This document shows positions 1 to 11,400 of a stretch of 32,926 bases of DNA, one piece after another. The stretch's first letter is position 1. Every line of letters begins with the position of its first letter. Made by a program: the position numbers and the translations under genes. The stretch lies in contig NW_019773607.1 of assembly GCF_001039355.2 (NCBI RefSeq), forward strand, positions 1,220 to 34,145, given 5' to 3'. The stretch comes from Lingula anatina. Lineage: Eukaryota > Brachiopoda > Lingulata > Lingulida > Lingulidae. Under the pieces are notes generated by a model. That model saw nothing but the letters and a program-made list of their open reading frames with translations. It searched no databases and was not told the origin of the DNA.

Positions 1-83
1 ATTGCTGCTGTGAGTAGATGTGAAGTATAAACTCGATCGGAAATCATCCGCACTCAGTCACAAATTTTCATTTTCCTTAACTA

Positions 84-530
84 TTATCTACCTAAATGAA
101 TTGTAATTGGGTTAACATAGCGTTGGTAGGCATAGATAATGAACTGAATAATCAAATTACTCACCCTGGATACTTCAAGCTTCTGAACGACCCTGCCCCG
201 GCGTTTTATCATCTGCTCGGTCCGTTCACTTTCTCCGGTGTTTGGTCGCTTCACGTTGACATGAAGAGTAGGCACAGCATCCTCCTTCAAAGACCTTTTT
301 GTCTTGAACCCCATCGTGTTCATAAGTTGAGATTCGAAGCAGTCTGCCGCGAAGTGTGCCCCACAAAGAACGGCCTGAGACGATGGTGGGGGTGCATCGA
401 AGTTCTTCCTTTTCGTTTGCACAAACCTGATCCATTGGCGGCGCAGATTGTGCTTTTGCGGAAACCTATGCAAGCTGTGCCCAGTATGCTTTGAGTTTGA
501 GCAGTTCTGGGCAACACACTTTTTAACCAT
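84..530 (-). CDS. Antisense THAP-domain ORF in the gene A intron before exon 12 (copy A)
   Basis: Reading from 530 leftward, the protein starts [10 protein letters not shown] and shows a THAP C2CH zinc finger: Cys5 and Cys10, an RFP motif, Trp33, then Cys-Gly-Ala-His (Cys56, His59) and AVPTLH at 85-90, equivalent to the AVPTIF box. THAP domains bind DNA and occur in P-element-type transposases and domesticated factors. Only the N-terminal finger and a basic stretch ([10 protein letters not shown]) are present; no transposase catalytic core is seen. A GGTGAGT near 157-164 on this strand could be the exon 1 donor. The upstream reading frame is open to 854 only because of a tandem duplication. 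It may be a nested gene exon or a transposon relic. Confidence 0.6.
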   Translation of the reverse strand: MVKKCVAQNCSNSKHTGHSLHRFPQKHNLRRQWIRFVQTKRKNFDAPPPSSQAVLCGAHFAADCFESQLMNTMGFKTKRSLKEDAVPTLHVNVKRPNTGESERTEQMIKRRGRVVQKLEVSRVSNLIIQFIIYAYQRYVNPITIHLGR

Positions 531-900
531 AATTAAATATTCACGCTTTTCATGGAGAACAGCTTCAGTGCAACATGAACGAGAAAGTGGGTCACGTGTA
601 TTATATAGGTCAACCCCAGAACCACCTGTAAAGCAGCAGCCAAGTTTGGTGTTTTTATGTAGGTCATTTGTGCTTCTGCGGAAACCTATGCAAGCTGTGC
701 CCAGTATGCTTTGAGTTTGAGCAGTTTTTGGCAACGCACTTTTTAACCATGATTGAATATTCAGGTTTTCATGGAGGACAGCTTCATTGCAACATGACTG
801 TTTCTCAACGAGAAAGTGGGTCACGTGTATTATATAGCTCAACCCCAGAACCACCTGTAAAGTACTGTAGCAGCCAAGTTTGGTGTTTTTATGTAGGTCA
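448..900. repeat. Tandem duplication of about 225 bases in the THAP segment (gene A copy only)
   Basis: Unit 1 is about 448-667 and unit 2 about 668-900. Both start TTGTGCTT and end with TTTTTATGTAGGTCA. The unit carries the first ~25 codons of the THAP ORF plus its 5' flank, so a truncated second THAP start sits at 750 on the - strand. The gene B locus (about 17277-17506) has one unit only. Confidence 0.8.
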
Positions 901-1171
901 GCAAAATCGATCTAAAAGCGTGCGCTTTTAAAATCGATTTCTACATTTAAGGGAATAAGAAGATTTTTCATAAAAGTGCAAAATTATTAGCGTTTCTTTA
1001 ACAGGCAAAAGCAATATTCTAGGCTGAAAAACAGGCCAATACTTCCCCTATAAAATGTTGAAAATTAAAAAAAAAAATTCAGCGTAAGTTGTAATTTACA
1101 TTTATGCAAAGGTTTAATCTTAATCTTGATTGAGGTAGCATTATTGTTTTTATAAAATTCATTTTTTGTAG

Positions 1172-1304
1172 CCACATCAAACTGTCATCACCAAATCTTA
1201 ACAACGTCATAGCGACCGGGTGTGTTGTGGCATTTAGTTGCGTGCCGTTTGTTGCACTGGACACCCGTCTTGTTCCTCCAGATGTCATGCCAGCAATGTG
1301 CATG
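1172..1304 (+). CDS. Gene A exon 12 (TM2)
   Basis: 133 bases. The first base completes a codon split across the intron. Encodes the TM2 region from [11 protein letters not shown] to the Cys before TM3 (AMCM). Only two of 133 bases differ from gene B exon 12. Donor gtgagt. Confidence 0.9.
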
Positions 1305-1451
1305 GTGAGTTAGTTCCGTTTTTAATTAGATTTTGAAAGAAAAATGCCGTATATTTTTCTTGTCTCATTTATCGAAGGCCCTAAAGATTATCTTATGATG
1401 AAGGTGATGATCGTGTTCATTATTGTCGTTTAATAAAAAATAATAATGATA

Positions 1452-1500
<49 letters not shown>

Positions 1501-4462
1501 CAAGAAACGGATATTAGTGATAATGCTACCACTGTGAAAATGCATTTAACCTACGCCAGGTTGTACATTGTTTTAAGGGAAATGATAGCAATTGAGGTTT
1601 TTCAATGAAGGTGCGGCATTTGTTTGTCGTGTTTGTAAACAGAGAGTTAGGGGATCTCTGGAGTAAGAATAAATGCAACTTGAAACTGAAATCATTGCAC
1701 CATTCTGTTTCAGACATCAGGCTGGTTGCTGTCCATAGCATTTAGCCTCGCGTTCGGAGCCATGTTTGCCAAGACGTGGCGTGTTTATGTGATCTTTGGA
1801 AACAAGTCTGGGAGAATGAGAAAGGTATTGTTTTATAATTGTATCATATATCCTTTATTTTATAATTATTGCATTTGCGTTCAGTGCTTCAAACCGTTTA
1901 GACACCAACATTTTAAAGCAAGCTTTGGTCAGTTGGTGACCCGGTTTCGTCATAGGGTGCAATATAATTCCTCATCTAGTATACAAGTTAGAACCACACG
2001 GCAACATGTAGCCAGTAGCTCCGCTGAGGCGCTGTAAGCGGCCTTGCTCATTCACATTTTTCATCGACATTTTTATATATATATATATAAAGTGCAAAAG
2101 GACGTAAATCGATGTTATATTTACTACAACCACGTTTGGTTTAAGCTTAACCTTTACAGTTATATTTTAAACGGTCGACACATTTTGACTAAGTTTGCAT
2201 CCAATAATTTTTAAAGCTGTGAAACATTTGATTAAATTGATAAAAACATGTCATACAGTTCAAGTCCAAAGTGATGTTTACATTACGTAATGAATATAAT
2301 GGTTTGAAATTTATGCTGTATGTAGATGTGGTGTTGGCTGGAAATGTTGATAAAATTGCTTTATTTTGGTCAGTTAAATGACATTTTTCGCCAAATTTAT
2401 TTTCCTAGCCCCTACAGGATAAACACCTGTTGCTGGGGGTGGGGTCTTTAGTAATGGTGGACGTGGCTGTAATGGCGACGTGGACAGTGATAGATCCGAT
2501 GTACTTGACGTATCATATCCAGACAGACACGGTATGTTCACCGGAGGCGGAAGTCTCATTTCAGTATCCCAATGGTGCTTGTACCACTTCCGGTTAGGTG
2601 ACACACATATAGAGAGTCATTTTGGAATACAGTGAAAGCAGCTGGCAGATAAACATTATGGTTATTATTGAACATAGTGACAGGCTGAATGTCAATAAAT
2701 TTATTTTAGAAAAACAAACAAACAAACAAACAAATAAACAAAAAAGCATTCAACACTCATAACGTTCCCACGGTATGTATTCTGAAATATCTTATTTTTA
2801 CGGCGCTTCTGATGGTAATTTACTCTTTAATACACAGCAGTAGTGTTGCCTAAACAAGGTATCTGGTACAGCACCGACCCATTGCTAATAAGACATCTAT
2901 GGAATAAATGCCGACTACAGCATTGAGAAACTGCTTATTTTCGTAAGAGCTTATAGAGAATGCAAAATAATGTTATCGAGAAGAAATCATAAAATAAATA
3001 AATTGGTTAATAAATAAATGTACATACAAGTAACATAAATTAGAAATAGATGAATAAGAAAGAGAAAATGAGGTTAAAAAAACATGAGATATTTTAGAAC
3101 TCAGAAAAGTTATAACAACTTTAGTTATTCCAGGAAACGGACGGGAAACGACTGATAACGAAACACGAGTCCTGTACGTCGGAGTTAAAGACGTATTGGA
3201 TTGGCGGTCTGCTGGCAGAGAAGGGATTGCTTCTGATTTTTGGGTGTTTTTTAGCCTTTGAGACGAGAAGGGTCTTTGTGCCGGAGTTGAATGATTCCAA
3301 GTAGGTACAAATAAGTATTTGGTAAATTGAAAAATGATTAATATATATATATATATATAATTTCATTTTCGTAACGTATATGGATCGCATACGAATATTC
3401 TTTTTTTGCTATTTTTTGTCCATGTTTAAACATATTAGTACGTTTTCGGAATCTGCCAATTCATTTGATTCATCTAAAAGACATGTGAAATAAGTTCTAT
3501 GCTCGGTATGGTTTCTTATTTACACACTTATATTGTGATAGGTATTGTTTAAAAACTGTTAATCTATTGTCATTAATTTTATTGGTTTATCTATCTCTCT
3601 ATTAATTTCAAGTATAATTAAAATATCCCCACGTTCCAGGTATCTAGGCATGTGTATCTACAACACCTGTGTTTTGTGCGGAGTTGGCGCCTCCGTCGCC
3701 ATGATTGTGTCGGAGAGGCCAGCTATCACATTCGCTTTCTCATCTCTTTGCATCATAGCGTCAGCTGCCACGACGTTAGGCTTGCTGTTTGTTCCTAAGG
3801 TAAATAAATACACCACAAAACAGGCACACATAATAATTTTAAAAATGCAGGTGAAATTAAATGCTCTGTTTTGATTAGGGCCATGTTCCCATCCTTTTGA
3901 ATTTTTAAACGTTATTTCATGTTTTAGAACCTAATATGGTAGTTCACAGTATCATTTTTTTACGACTTGAAATGTTCATCTATACCGTTTGGTCCAATTT
4001 CAGATTAGTTACGTTAAAAAACACCCCAATGGAAAGCAACCTGATGGCATAACGTCTACTTTCAAAGCCAGTTTAAGAAACGTTCATAAAGAACTTTCAA
4101 ATGCAGCGTCCGTTTTTAGGAGCAGTGGCCAGGGTAATGAAGATAACCTAAGTGACAGAAAGAGCGCGAGTTTAAATACACCTTTGGCAGGATTGCCAAC
4201 GGTTAGGTTTTATTCTGAACTTGGCGGTACGGAAAACGATTCACACAGCAGGTCTCAGAAAGCTAAAGTCACTGGAATAATAAACCAGTCGTTCTCCACG
4301 TGTGACGCAGACGAGAATGGAGGAGATCACGAGCCAACAGTTCTCCCGTCGAGCGGCGCCACGTGTTCCAACGTTGAAAACCGTTGTTTTAAAAACCACG
4401 TGGTTGTTGGTAGTTGTACGGGGTTATATGTACCAACAGTTAATGAAGACAGTCGCCTTTAA
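1172..4462 (+). CDS. Gene A: GABA-B-type class C GPCR, 3' part (TM2 to C-terminus)
   Basis: Six exons are visible: 1172-1304, 1714-1824, 2409-2531, 3134-3300, 3640-3799 and 4004-4462. They join in frame through AG/GT sites and end at a TAA stop. They encode TM2 through TM7 and a 152-residue tail. Family marks are KLSSPNLNN at the start of TM2, [11 protein letters not shown] at the end of TM3, [13 protein letters not shown] in TM5, LNDSKYLGM before TM6 and LLFVPK after TM7; all resemble GABBR1/GABBR2 rather than mGlu or calcium-sensing receptors. Every exon has a close match in gene B. No frameshift or stop is seen, so the gene looks functional. The TM1 and ligand-binding exons must lie before base 1. 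By family it would be a plasma-membrane receptor coupled to Gi/o; ligand and partner are unknown. Confidence 0.92.
1441..1500. repeat. (TAA)n microsatellite in gene A intron 12
   Basis: Imperfect then pure TAA repeat. The same repeat lies at the matching place in gene B (18021-18063), so it predates the duplication. Confidence 0.9.
1714..1824 (+). CDS. Gene A exon 13 (TM3 and intracellular loop 2)
   Basis: 111 bases, phase 0. Encodes TM3 with [11 protein letters not shown] and then loop 2, read as [14 protein letters not shown]. Gene B has Lys and Arg where this copy has Val (YVIF) and Gly (FGN). Confidence 0.9.
2409..2531 (+). CDS. Gene A exon 14 (TM4)
   Basis: 123 bases, phase 0. Starts PLQDKHLL and contains the TM4 core [16 protein letters not shown], which matches the LLIDLCILICWQAVDP region of GABBR2. 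Donor gtatgt. Confidence 0.9.
3134..3300 (+). CDS. Gene A exon 15 (extracellular loop 2, TM5, intracellular loop 3)
   Basis: 167 bases. HESCTSEL carries the Cys expected to pair with the Cys at the top of TM3. TM5 follows ([15 protein letters not shown]), then [10 protein letters not shown], a strongly conserved loop 3 segment of GABA-B receptors. The final Lys codon is split by the intron. Confidence 0.9.
3640..3799 (+). CDS. Gene A exon 16 (TM6-TM7)
   Basis: 160 bases, from YLGMCIYNT to LLFVPK, covering TM6 and TM7. Every base is identical to gene B exon 16 (20908-21067), including synonymous positions. The flanking introns differ. Confidence 0.92.
4004..4462 (+). CDS. Gene A exon 17 (cytoplasmic tail and stop)
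   Basis: 459 bases including TAA. Encodes a 152-residue hydrophilic tail starting [11 protein letters not shown] and ending [10 protein letters not shown]. No heptad leucine pattern is visible. It is the most diverged exon relative to gene B. The site matching RSRK in gene B reads RSQK here. Confidence 0.9.
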   Translation: MSYVKKHPNGKQPDGITSTFKASLRNVHKELSNAASVFRSSGQGNEDNLSDRKSASLNTPLAGLPTVRFYSELGGTENDSHSRSQKAKVTGIINQSFSTCDADENGGDHEPTVLPSSGATCSNVENRCFKNHVVVGSCTGLYVPTVNEDSRL

Positions 4463-4810
4463 CAACAATTGATTAAACAAGCAAAAGGAAAGAAAAAAAA
4501 CCCAGGCACTAACCCGATTTTCTCAGAAGCAAAAAAATATTACAAAGAATGGTCTGATTCTGCCACAAGGCCTAATTACCATATGTTACGCGGGAGAAAG
4601 TGAAATATTCAATTAATAGCAGGTAAAACATTCTCCAATGTCACATAAATTGGAAATATTTTTAAAATTTATGATAACACATTGGATCATTTGGTATAAT
4701 TGGTCTGGCATGACACTTGCTAATTTTAACATTATAATGTATGTATTAGAGGTTTTGCTGACTTGTATGTAATGAGTTATGAATAATTTCACTCAAATAA
4801 TGATTTTAGT

Positions 4811-4816
4811 AATAAA
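4811..4816 (+). promoter_or_regulatory. Gene A polyadenylation signal AATAAA
   Basis: AATAAA lies about 350 bases after the gene A stop. The same hexamer is at almost the same distance after gene B (22072), inside conserved 3' UTR sequence. Confidence 0.6.
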
Positions 4817-5364
4817 GGAATTTATACGAACCTTCTACGTGTTTAGACAACTGTAATTTCTTGTGGATCATTATTCCACCTGTCTCTACACTATGATTCG
4901 ACGCTTAATATTGATTTTAATCAAAAGACGTGCCTATTTGGGCGAAAACATGCACTTTTAAGGCAAGACAACTTTTGACATACAACTCGAACAAAATAAT
5001 TCTCTAGACATGTGCAGGATCAAATCGCCGCCTTGGAAATAAGAATCCTGTTTTTTTGACACATAATAATTTAACTACTTTGATAGATGATGTATAATTA
5101 TGATTAATGATACTATCAGTAAACCCGCCCGAATATGTATCAGTTTGGGGTTATTCACCAACCTTTTGTATACGTAAATTTGATAAAGTATCAAACGCAT
5201 TTCACTTAATAGTGAGTCCTGTTTAGACACAAAATGCTTTTATCGTAACATTCGCAACAATTGACAAAGGACCGAGGCATGCAGCATCTATTTCACTGGC
5301 TTGAAAATTTACCGAGTCTTGCCGACGATGTGGTCGAACAATCGGAACAAGAAAAAATTCTGAC

Positions 5365-5475
5365 GCATGATTTTGACGTTTGGACTAAATGTTTGACTAA
5401 CCCTAACCATTATAACTAAATGGGAAGGGAGGCGTGCTTTCTGTTACACAATACCTTCTGTTTCGTTACAACGGT
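5365..5475 (+). repeat. Dispersed repeat, copy 1
   Basis: Shares the run AACCCTAACCATTATAACTA and following similarity (TGTTACACA, CCTTCTGTTTCGTTACAACGGTA) with 9825-9930 in gene B intron 1. Family unknown. Confidence 0.55.
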
Positions 5476-6810
5476 ACCGCCAGCAACCGCTTTCTCAAAA
5501 GAACTTAAGCCTAAATTGGGTCTTAACTTTTTGACCAAAATTTGGTCAATTTAAGTTCAAGAGAAATTCACGGAAGTCGACTGTGTATTTGACCAAATAT
5601 TCTTCATAACCTCCTTGTTTTAAAAAAGTGCAATATTCCTCCATACTTTATTTAGAAATAGGCGTTCTTTTCAATTGAATCTTTTGATTTGAAAGTTTAG
5701 ACCCTTCGGACACATTTGGAAACGTCCCCATCTATAGCTGGCATACAAATGTCCATTTCAGATATTTCATTTTCTTTTAAGGCAGTTAAATGCAACTTAA
5801 AGAAAGTCGGTTGTGTTAACTGATGGTTATTTGACGAAGAAAACTTGATCATCGAATGAATCAGTAAGTGAATCGTTTCTTGTATGTATAAGCTGACGCA
5901 CGTTTAGATTTCGTTAACAGTTAATGATTTGCGTGCTCATCTGTGTCATTTAAACATTTACTTCTATAAATCATAATATGTAAATATGAGCGATGTAGTT
6001 TTCCATCGAGGGAGGAGGTTCAATTTAGGAGACTCACATATAAACGGTTTGAGTATAATGTTTCATACAGTGTAGTGCTTGCATAATGGATGTTTTATTA
6101 ACAGATTTGCATTTAATATATAATTGCAAGCGATTTTATTATAATGTTTCATAGTACCTATACATAATAAATATTTTAAACAGATCTTCGTTTAGTGAAT
6201 CAATGCAATCTTTTTGCTTTTGCTCTTCAGAAGGCGCATTCTTGGCTAAGTTAGGACGTCTTATCTTATCACGCTTGCGCCACTTCGGCAGATAATGTGA
6301 TATCGATTACTAGCCAGAGGAAACCGACCTAATCCCCCATTTGCCCCGTCCACCACCCCTGCAATTAAGGTAAGGAGCATGACAAAACTTTTGATCTTAT
6401 TCATTCTTTCACGGTGGCGATAAGGCAATTAGATTTAAAAAAAAGATATACTAAAACGGATAGATAAATAAGAGGGGAATTGAACACCCAAACTGGAGAG
6501 ACCTTGAGTAGATACATGTAGATCATTTTAGCATTTTGTGTCTTTTACACACATTGCACTGAAAAACAATATGTGCATGGAGTAACTACATAAGTGAGCT
6601 TTCTTCGTCCCAAATGTTTCCATTAAGTATAGCGCAGGTGTTGCTGAGCTTACTTTCACGATGTGGATAGCGGTCCCATGCACACTCATTCCCTGGTATG
6701 AACAGTTGCCAAGATCTTAATATAGCATATGTTTTATCATTATAATTTTTTGTAATTGATCACATTTAATTTATTGATCGTATATTGGGACAGCACGTTG
6801 CGCACATTTT

Positions 6811-6858
6811 TGTATTGTATTGTATTGTATTGCATTGTATAGCATTTTGTATTGTATG
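6811..6858. repeat. (ATTGT)n pentanucleotide repeat
   Basis: Several units of TGTAT with a few substitutions, in the A-B spacer. Confidence 0.85.
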
Positions 6859-7926
6859 CAACAGATGTACAAATTATGCGAACAAAATGTTTTCACCTCT
6901 CCCATGGGTCCCCTTTGGCTAGTACGAGTAGGCTGAAATTCACATGAAACACCCATTTTAGACAGTTGCATGATCATTACATGGCAACAAAAGATTGATT
7001 GTCATTCTAGCACTTTATACAGAAGAGCAATTCTGTTAAATAATTCAAAGAATGATACTTGTTACAAGGTTTCTATTTCAACCAGCGCACTTAGAAGTGT
7101 ATTTTATTACAGAGACGGATCAATGAGTAGTTTTTAATGCGGGCATTTAGAGTGGCTTCAATTCAGCATAAAATACATATACCTGTACAAGGCATTTGTC
7201 CAAAAATCTGCAGGTTGGCTTTCAACCTGCCGGTTATATGATGGTTGGTTTGAGACATAAGATAAATGTCCAAATATTTGCTTTTGTAACCAATCTGTTA
7301 GCTTGGCGTCAGCTCTAACAGGCACACACGAACCTGTCATATAATGGAAACAGGAAAAGTACATCTGGCTTATTCGATATGTTCAACGCAACAGTTTGAT
7401 GAGTTCTTTTCATTGATTTATTCATATCAGTTTTTCATGTATCACGTGTTTGGGTTTACCAAGTGTCGCACACATTAATATTATGGCAGCGATTCGTGAC
7501 CTACAGATGAATTTTTCCGTTACTGGCAATTCATTAATAAATTGACGGATTTCTTCTGTGTTAAGCTTTGCAGTTTTATGTACAAAGAGACGCTGAAAAA
7601 CTACGCCTTTTAGGTACGCAAGGCGAGGAACAGTCGGCATTGAACTGGGCGACATAAAATGAGAGCTCAAATCAATCTAGATAATATGTTTTTACATCAA
7701 CCGTGTCAACCTTATTGGTGTATGTATTCCTGTGGGCTTTTGTGTCAGTCAAGGAGATGCATGTTTAAAGGTGATACTGTGACTGTGTAAAATACGATCA
7801 ACAACGCAGCTTTGCACTTGGAGTTGTTATGAATTGATATCTTGGTTTGGCTGAATTTCAACACTGTTTCCCGTTATGGGATTGTACTGCACGGTATATG
7901 TAATATAATTTTGCCGCGCTTGCTTT

Positions 7927-8493
7927 ATGTATCTACTACGAGTTGGTTCAATCTTCGTTACAGTGTTCGTTTGGAGCCTTATTTCGGAGAACGGCTTCCC
8001 TTTAGGTGACACGGCGACCGATAACACGACGTATTCAGCGCCTGGGACGGTTAAACCGAACATCGGGTCTCCATCATTGGAGCCAATAGGTGGAAATGCG
8101 TCGCAAACGAAAGAGACATCCCGCGTACGGGAGTCTAGTATCAATGTGACGACTCGCAAGGGAGCGAATGACACCACAGTAAGGCCAAAGTCGCCAACTG
8201 TGGCCGACTTCGCTTTTAACAGATCACCTGCAACCACTGCCGCACATTTTTTACAAGAATCACTTCACTCGTCCACTGATTCTCAGTTACACCTTACAAC
8301 ACCGAGGACGATGAATGTGACAACAACCACTTTGCAGAATTTAACACTCGTCATGTTTGCTGAAATTAACGTGAAAGAGGGCTGGAACAGTGCTGGGGTG
8401 GTACCAGCTTTGGAAATGGCGGTTCATGACGTGAACGCTGACCCAAACGTCCTTCCAGGGTATCATTTGAACTATGTTGCTATGGATACAAAG
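7927..8493 (+). CDS. Gene B exon 1 (signal peptide, stalk, start of ligand-binding domain)
   Basis: 189 codons. A hydrophobic leader ([14 protein letters not shown]) is followed by a low-complexity region with sequons such as NTT, NAS, NVT, NDT, NRS and NLT, then [15 protein letters not shown], the first strand of the Venus flytrap with the ligand-site Trp. Ends at AMDTK before donor gtaatg. Confidence 0.92.
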
Positions 8494-11400
8494 GTAATGT
8501 GATTTTAATTTTTTTTGAGCATGTTCATAATCGTTTTTTGTTGTTCTTTGTTACTTATATTTCCTTTTTCACCCAAGTTTACTTCACATCTTTCTATATA
8601 TTATATGTGATATTGAGTTTTTCCAATTAACTATAGCCTTTGTATGTCAATTAAGATATATCTACCAAATCATTTATCTGTTAAATTACCATGCGTGAAA
8701 CAGAAATCGGCCAAGTTTTCAATGGAAAAAAAACGCAACAATAGCCTTTTACTGTACAATAGCTGAATGAGCTTCCTTTTTGCACAAGTATTTTTTTTCA
8801 AAGGGTAAAATAAAAAATGGAACAATATCCTTTCAGTCTCAAATGAAAAAGCTTCCATTTACTAACCACTTTTGTGCTGCATGGATGCTTCGATTTTCTA
8901 ATTTTCCAGGTAATGTAACTGGAATAGAATTGGTTTTACGCCACCAGGTGTGCTTTCATTAAAACCGGAAATATTCACAGCGAGTAAAGGGCTATTGCAT
9001 CAACTTCTTGTTGATAATTTCACAGTGCAATTTTATTTGAATCAGCCAATTTCACAGAAAAACAAGGAATTTATCGCAAAATTTAAGCTTTCATCACATA
9101 ATCTAGCTGTAGGACTGGCCGGTAGACAGACACAAATAAGAAATTAAAAATCTGTAAGTTGTGCAATTTAAACGATGTAGAGGATGAATTTCACTTTATC
9201 TTTAAATGCCCTCACTACAATACGATTAGGCAGAAATATATCAAGAAATTTTATTATACAAAGCCAAGCGGCTTTTAACTAATTAAATTATTATCACTTA
9301 ACAATGTCTCACAATTAAACAATTTAGGAAAATACTTAAAATGTGCATCGGAGCTAAGATTAACGTCAGTCCGATGAATTATTATTATTATTATTATTAT
9401 CGTTATTATTATTCGTATCAGTAGTAGTTGTTGTCGTAGTGGTAGTTGGGTTGATATAACTTTATATTGTCACTGTATTACATTCTGATGAGCCGTAGGA
9501 CTAAAGGGTTTAATAAAATGAAATATTAAATTAAAACCGGTCGCTTCTGTTATCCCCGTTATGCGATCCGCCCGCTTTCTCTTTTACTTAGAATGGCCTG
9601 GCTTCGTTTACATACGGGACCAACTTAGACCAACTTCAAGTCTTCTTCAATTCATCAATTCTTCACTTCATGCCACTAAGAATGAATCAAGTTTTCAGTT
9701 CTTTTAAAAAGGGCAATTAAGTGACAATAGAAGGTCTTATATATAATGTGCCCATCCAACGGCGTAAATTGACGTATTTTAGTTAACATGCGGTCTACCC
9801 GGTAAGGTGTGCCCTATGCCTCGCTCTAGATTTTGACCCACTTAGGTCAGGCTATTATAACCCTAACCATTATAACTAAATGAATGTTGGACTCTTTGTT
9901 ACACAGACCCTCAGTTCCGCTTCACCGGTATGTGTGAAGACCCTTGAAGAAAAAGTGAAACCGAGATAAAGAGGGCAAGCAACGGAAAGTAGTATGGATA
10001 GAATAACATTTTTTGTCTGTATGTTAAGGGCAATGATTAGAACTAAATTATGTAATATTTACAAATATTTACAAATGATGAATTGTGCTCCGTATTACTG
10101 TTTGGAAGTATCAAAACTATTTATGTTTCCCTGACGACATAATTAAGGCCCCTAATATATTATCTCCTCCGACGAGACATCGAGCCAATGTTTGACAGTT
10201 TTCAAACTGACGGATTTGACTGCACAAATCCCACTGGTGATGATGATTGGTTTATCAAATTAGCCAGCTTGGGATTTTAAGGTTAGTTAGTACAGCTAGT
10301 TAGTACAGCGCAGGTCAGCGTCAACAAGCTAGCATTTGCCCTGAAGTTGCTAGCCCCTGTAATTCGGTATAGGGCAAAGGAAAATTGATGGCAGTTTTTT
10401 CCGCAAATTTGCGCGTACATGGCAAGGAAAGGGAGTTTCTCCCCGGCCGATGAAGCAACCTTTTTTTACCAATTATTATATGTGAAAAATCGGCCCTGAA
10501 TCTCTTAAAATGTGTGTTGCTTCTGTCTTTTTGTATATACCATCGAGAATTGACTTAAACGTGCATCCCTTGACAAAGCATACATGTAGGGCGAATCTCC
10601 CGGTATAGTTTGTCTCCGGATCCATTAACAAATTACTTGAGGATGATAATGCAATAACCAACTTTTCGTTCACCCGATTGGGAATAAGCCTCATTATGAT
10701 TATTAACGCATTATATATTTCTCAATTAACACTGTTTAAGGTTGGTCTACATGTTGCACTCTCTTGTACAACGCTGGTGGCTAACCTATTTAATGGCCAT
10801 TTTGATGTGGACATATATATATTAAATGATAGTTAAGTGGTTTCCAGATTATTCCTTTATTTGATCTGGTTCAGATTTTCATCGATGACTACCTGGTATC
10901 CTTACCTGCTGAAACAAGTTTGGTGTTCGTTAATAGCCTTAAGAAACTCGTTTTGGTGACAATTTGCCCCTCATTCTGAACGGACTGGGTGGTTTTGTTT
11001 GGTTGCAGCAGCATATCCTGAAGGGCAGTGTGCCCTGTACCCTGGTGGTAAAATGTCGATACATTCGGCGTGGCCTCTGTGTAGGTGTATCAGTCTGGGA
11101 ATAACTCTATAAACTGTGCAGACCATTCCGTTTGACATAATAATCTGTGTGGCAATGACTGTCTTTTTCGTGCCATTCTGGCACGGATTAACGATTTTGT
11201 AAAACACTGCTTAACTCATTTTAAGCACTACAAAACCGACCGCTTGCATGCAAAATTTCAAATTCTTCGATGCAGTAGCTGCCGACATATGGTTACTTTG
11301 TGACAGAACCACGCTTTGCCAAAGCCATGCTTTGACTAGCCCAACTGAGCTCTACCCAATTAAATCACTGCATATTACACAATGTAGCAGTGCAACAGAC

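Larger units (their letters stand above)
188..5290 (+). repeat. Segmental duplication, copy A
   Basis: Alignable by eye to about 17010-22630. It covers the THAP ORF, exons 12-17 with their introns, the 3' UTR and about 450 bases of downstream flank. Introns show substitutions and small indels while exons are nearly identical. Copy A lacks the 739-base MITE found in gene B intron 13. Confidence 0.85.
4840..7926. other. Spacer between genes A and B
   Basis: The first ~450 bases match the DNA downstream of gene B. The rest is AT-rich with no ORF resembling a known protein. It holds an (ATTGT)n repeat near 6811-6858 and a short dispersed repeat near 5365-5475. Any gene B promoter should lie in the last few hundred bases, but no convincing TATA/initiator pair was seen there. 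Confidence 0.6.

Noticed and set aside
96-494. 132-codon + strand frame at the left end
   Set aside because: It is the complement of the THAP domain on the - strand; the + frame has no motif.
5398-5410. Telomere-like AACCCTAACC
   Set aside because: Only two units, inside a dispersed repeat seen again at 9857.
7422-7670. 82-codon open frame on the - strand before gene B
   Set aside because: No domain, motif or neighbouring exon supports it; length is expected by chance.
7827-8237. 136-codon frame antisense to gene B exon 1
   Set aside because: Mirror frame of a real exon with Ser/Thr-rich codons; no family resemblance.
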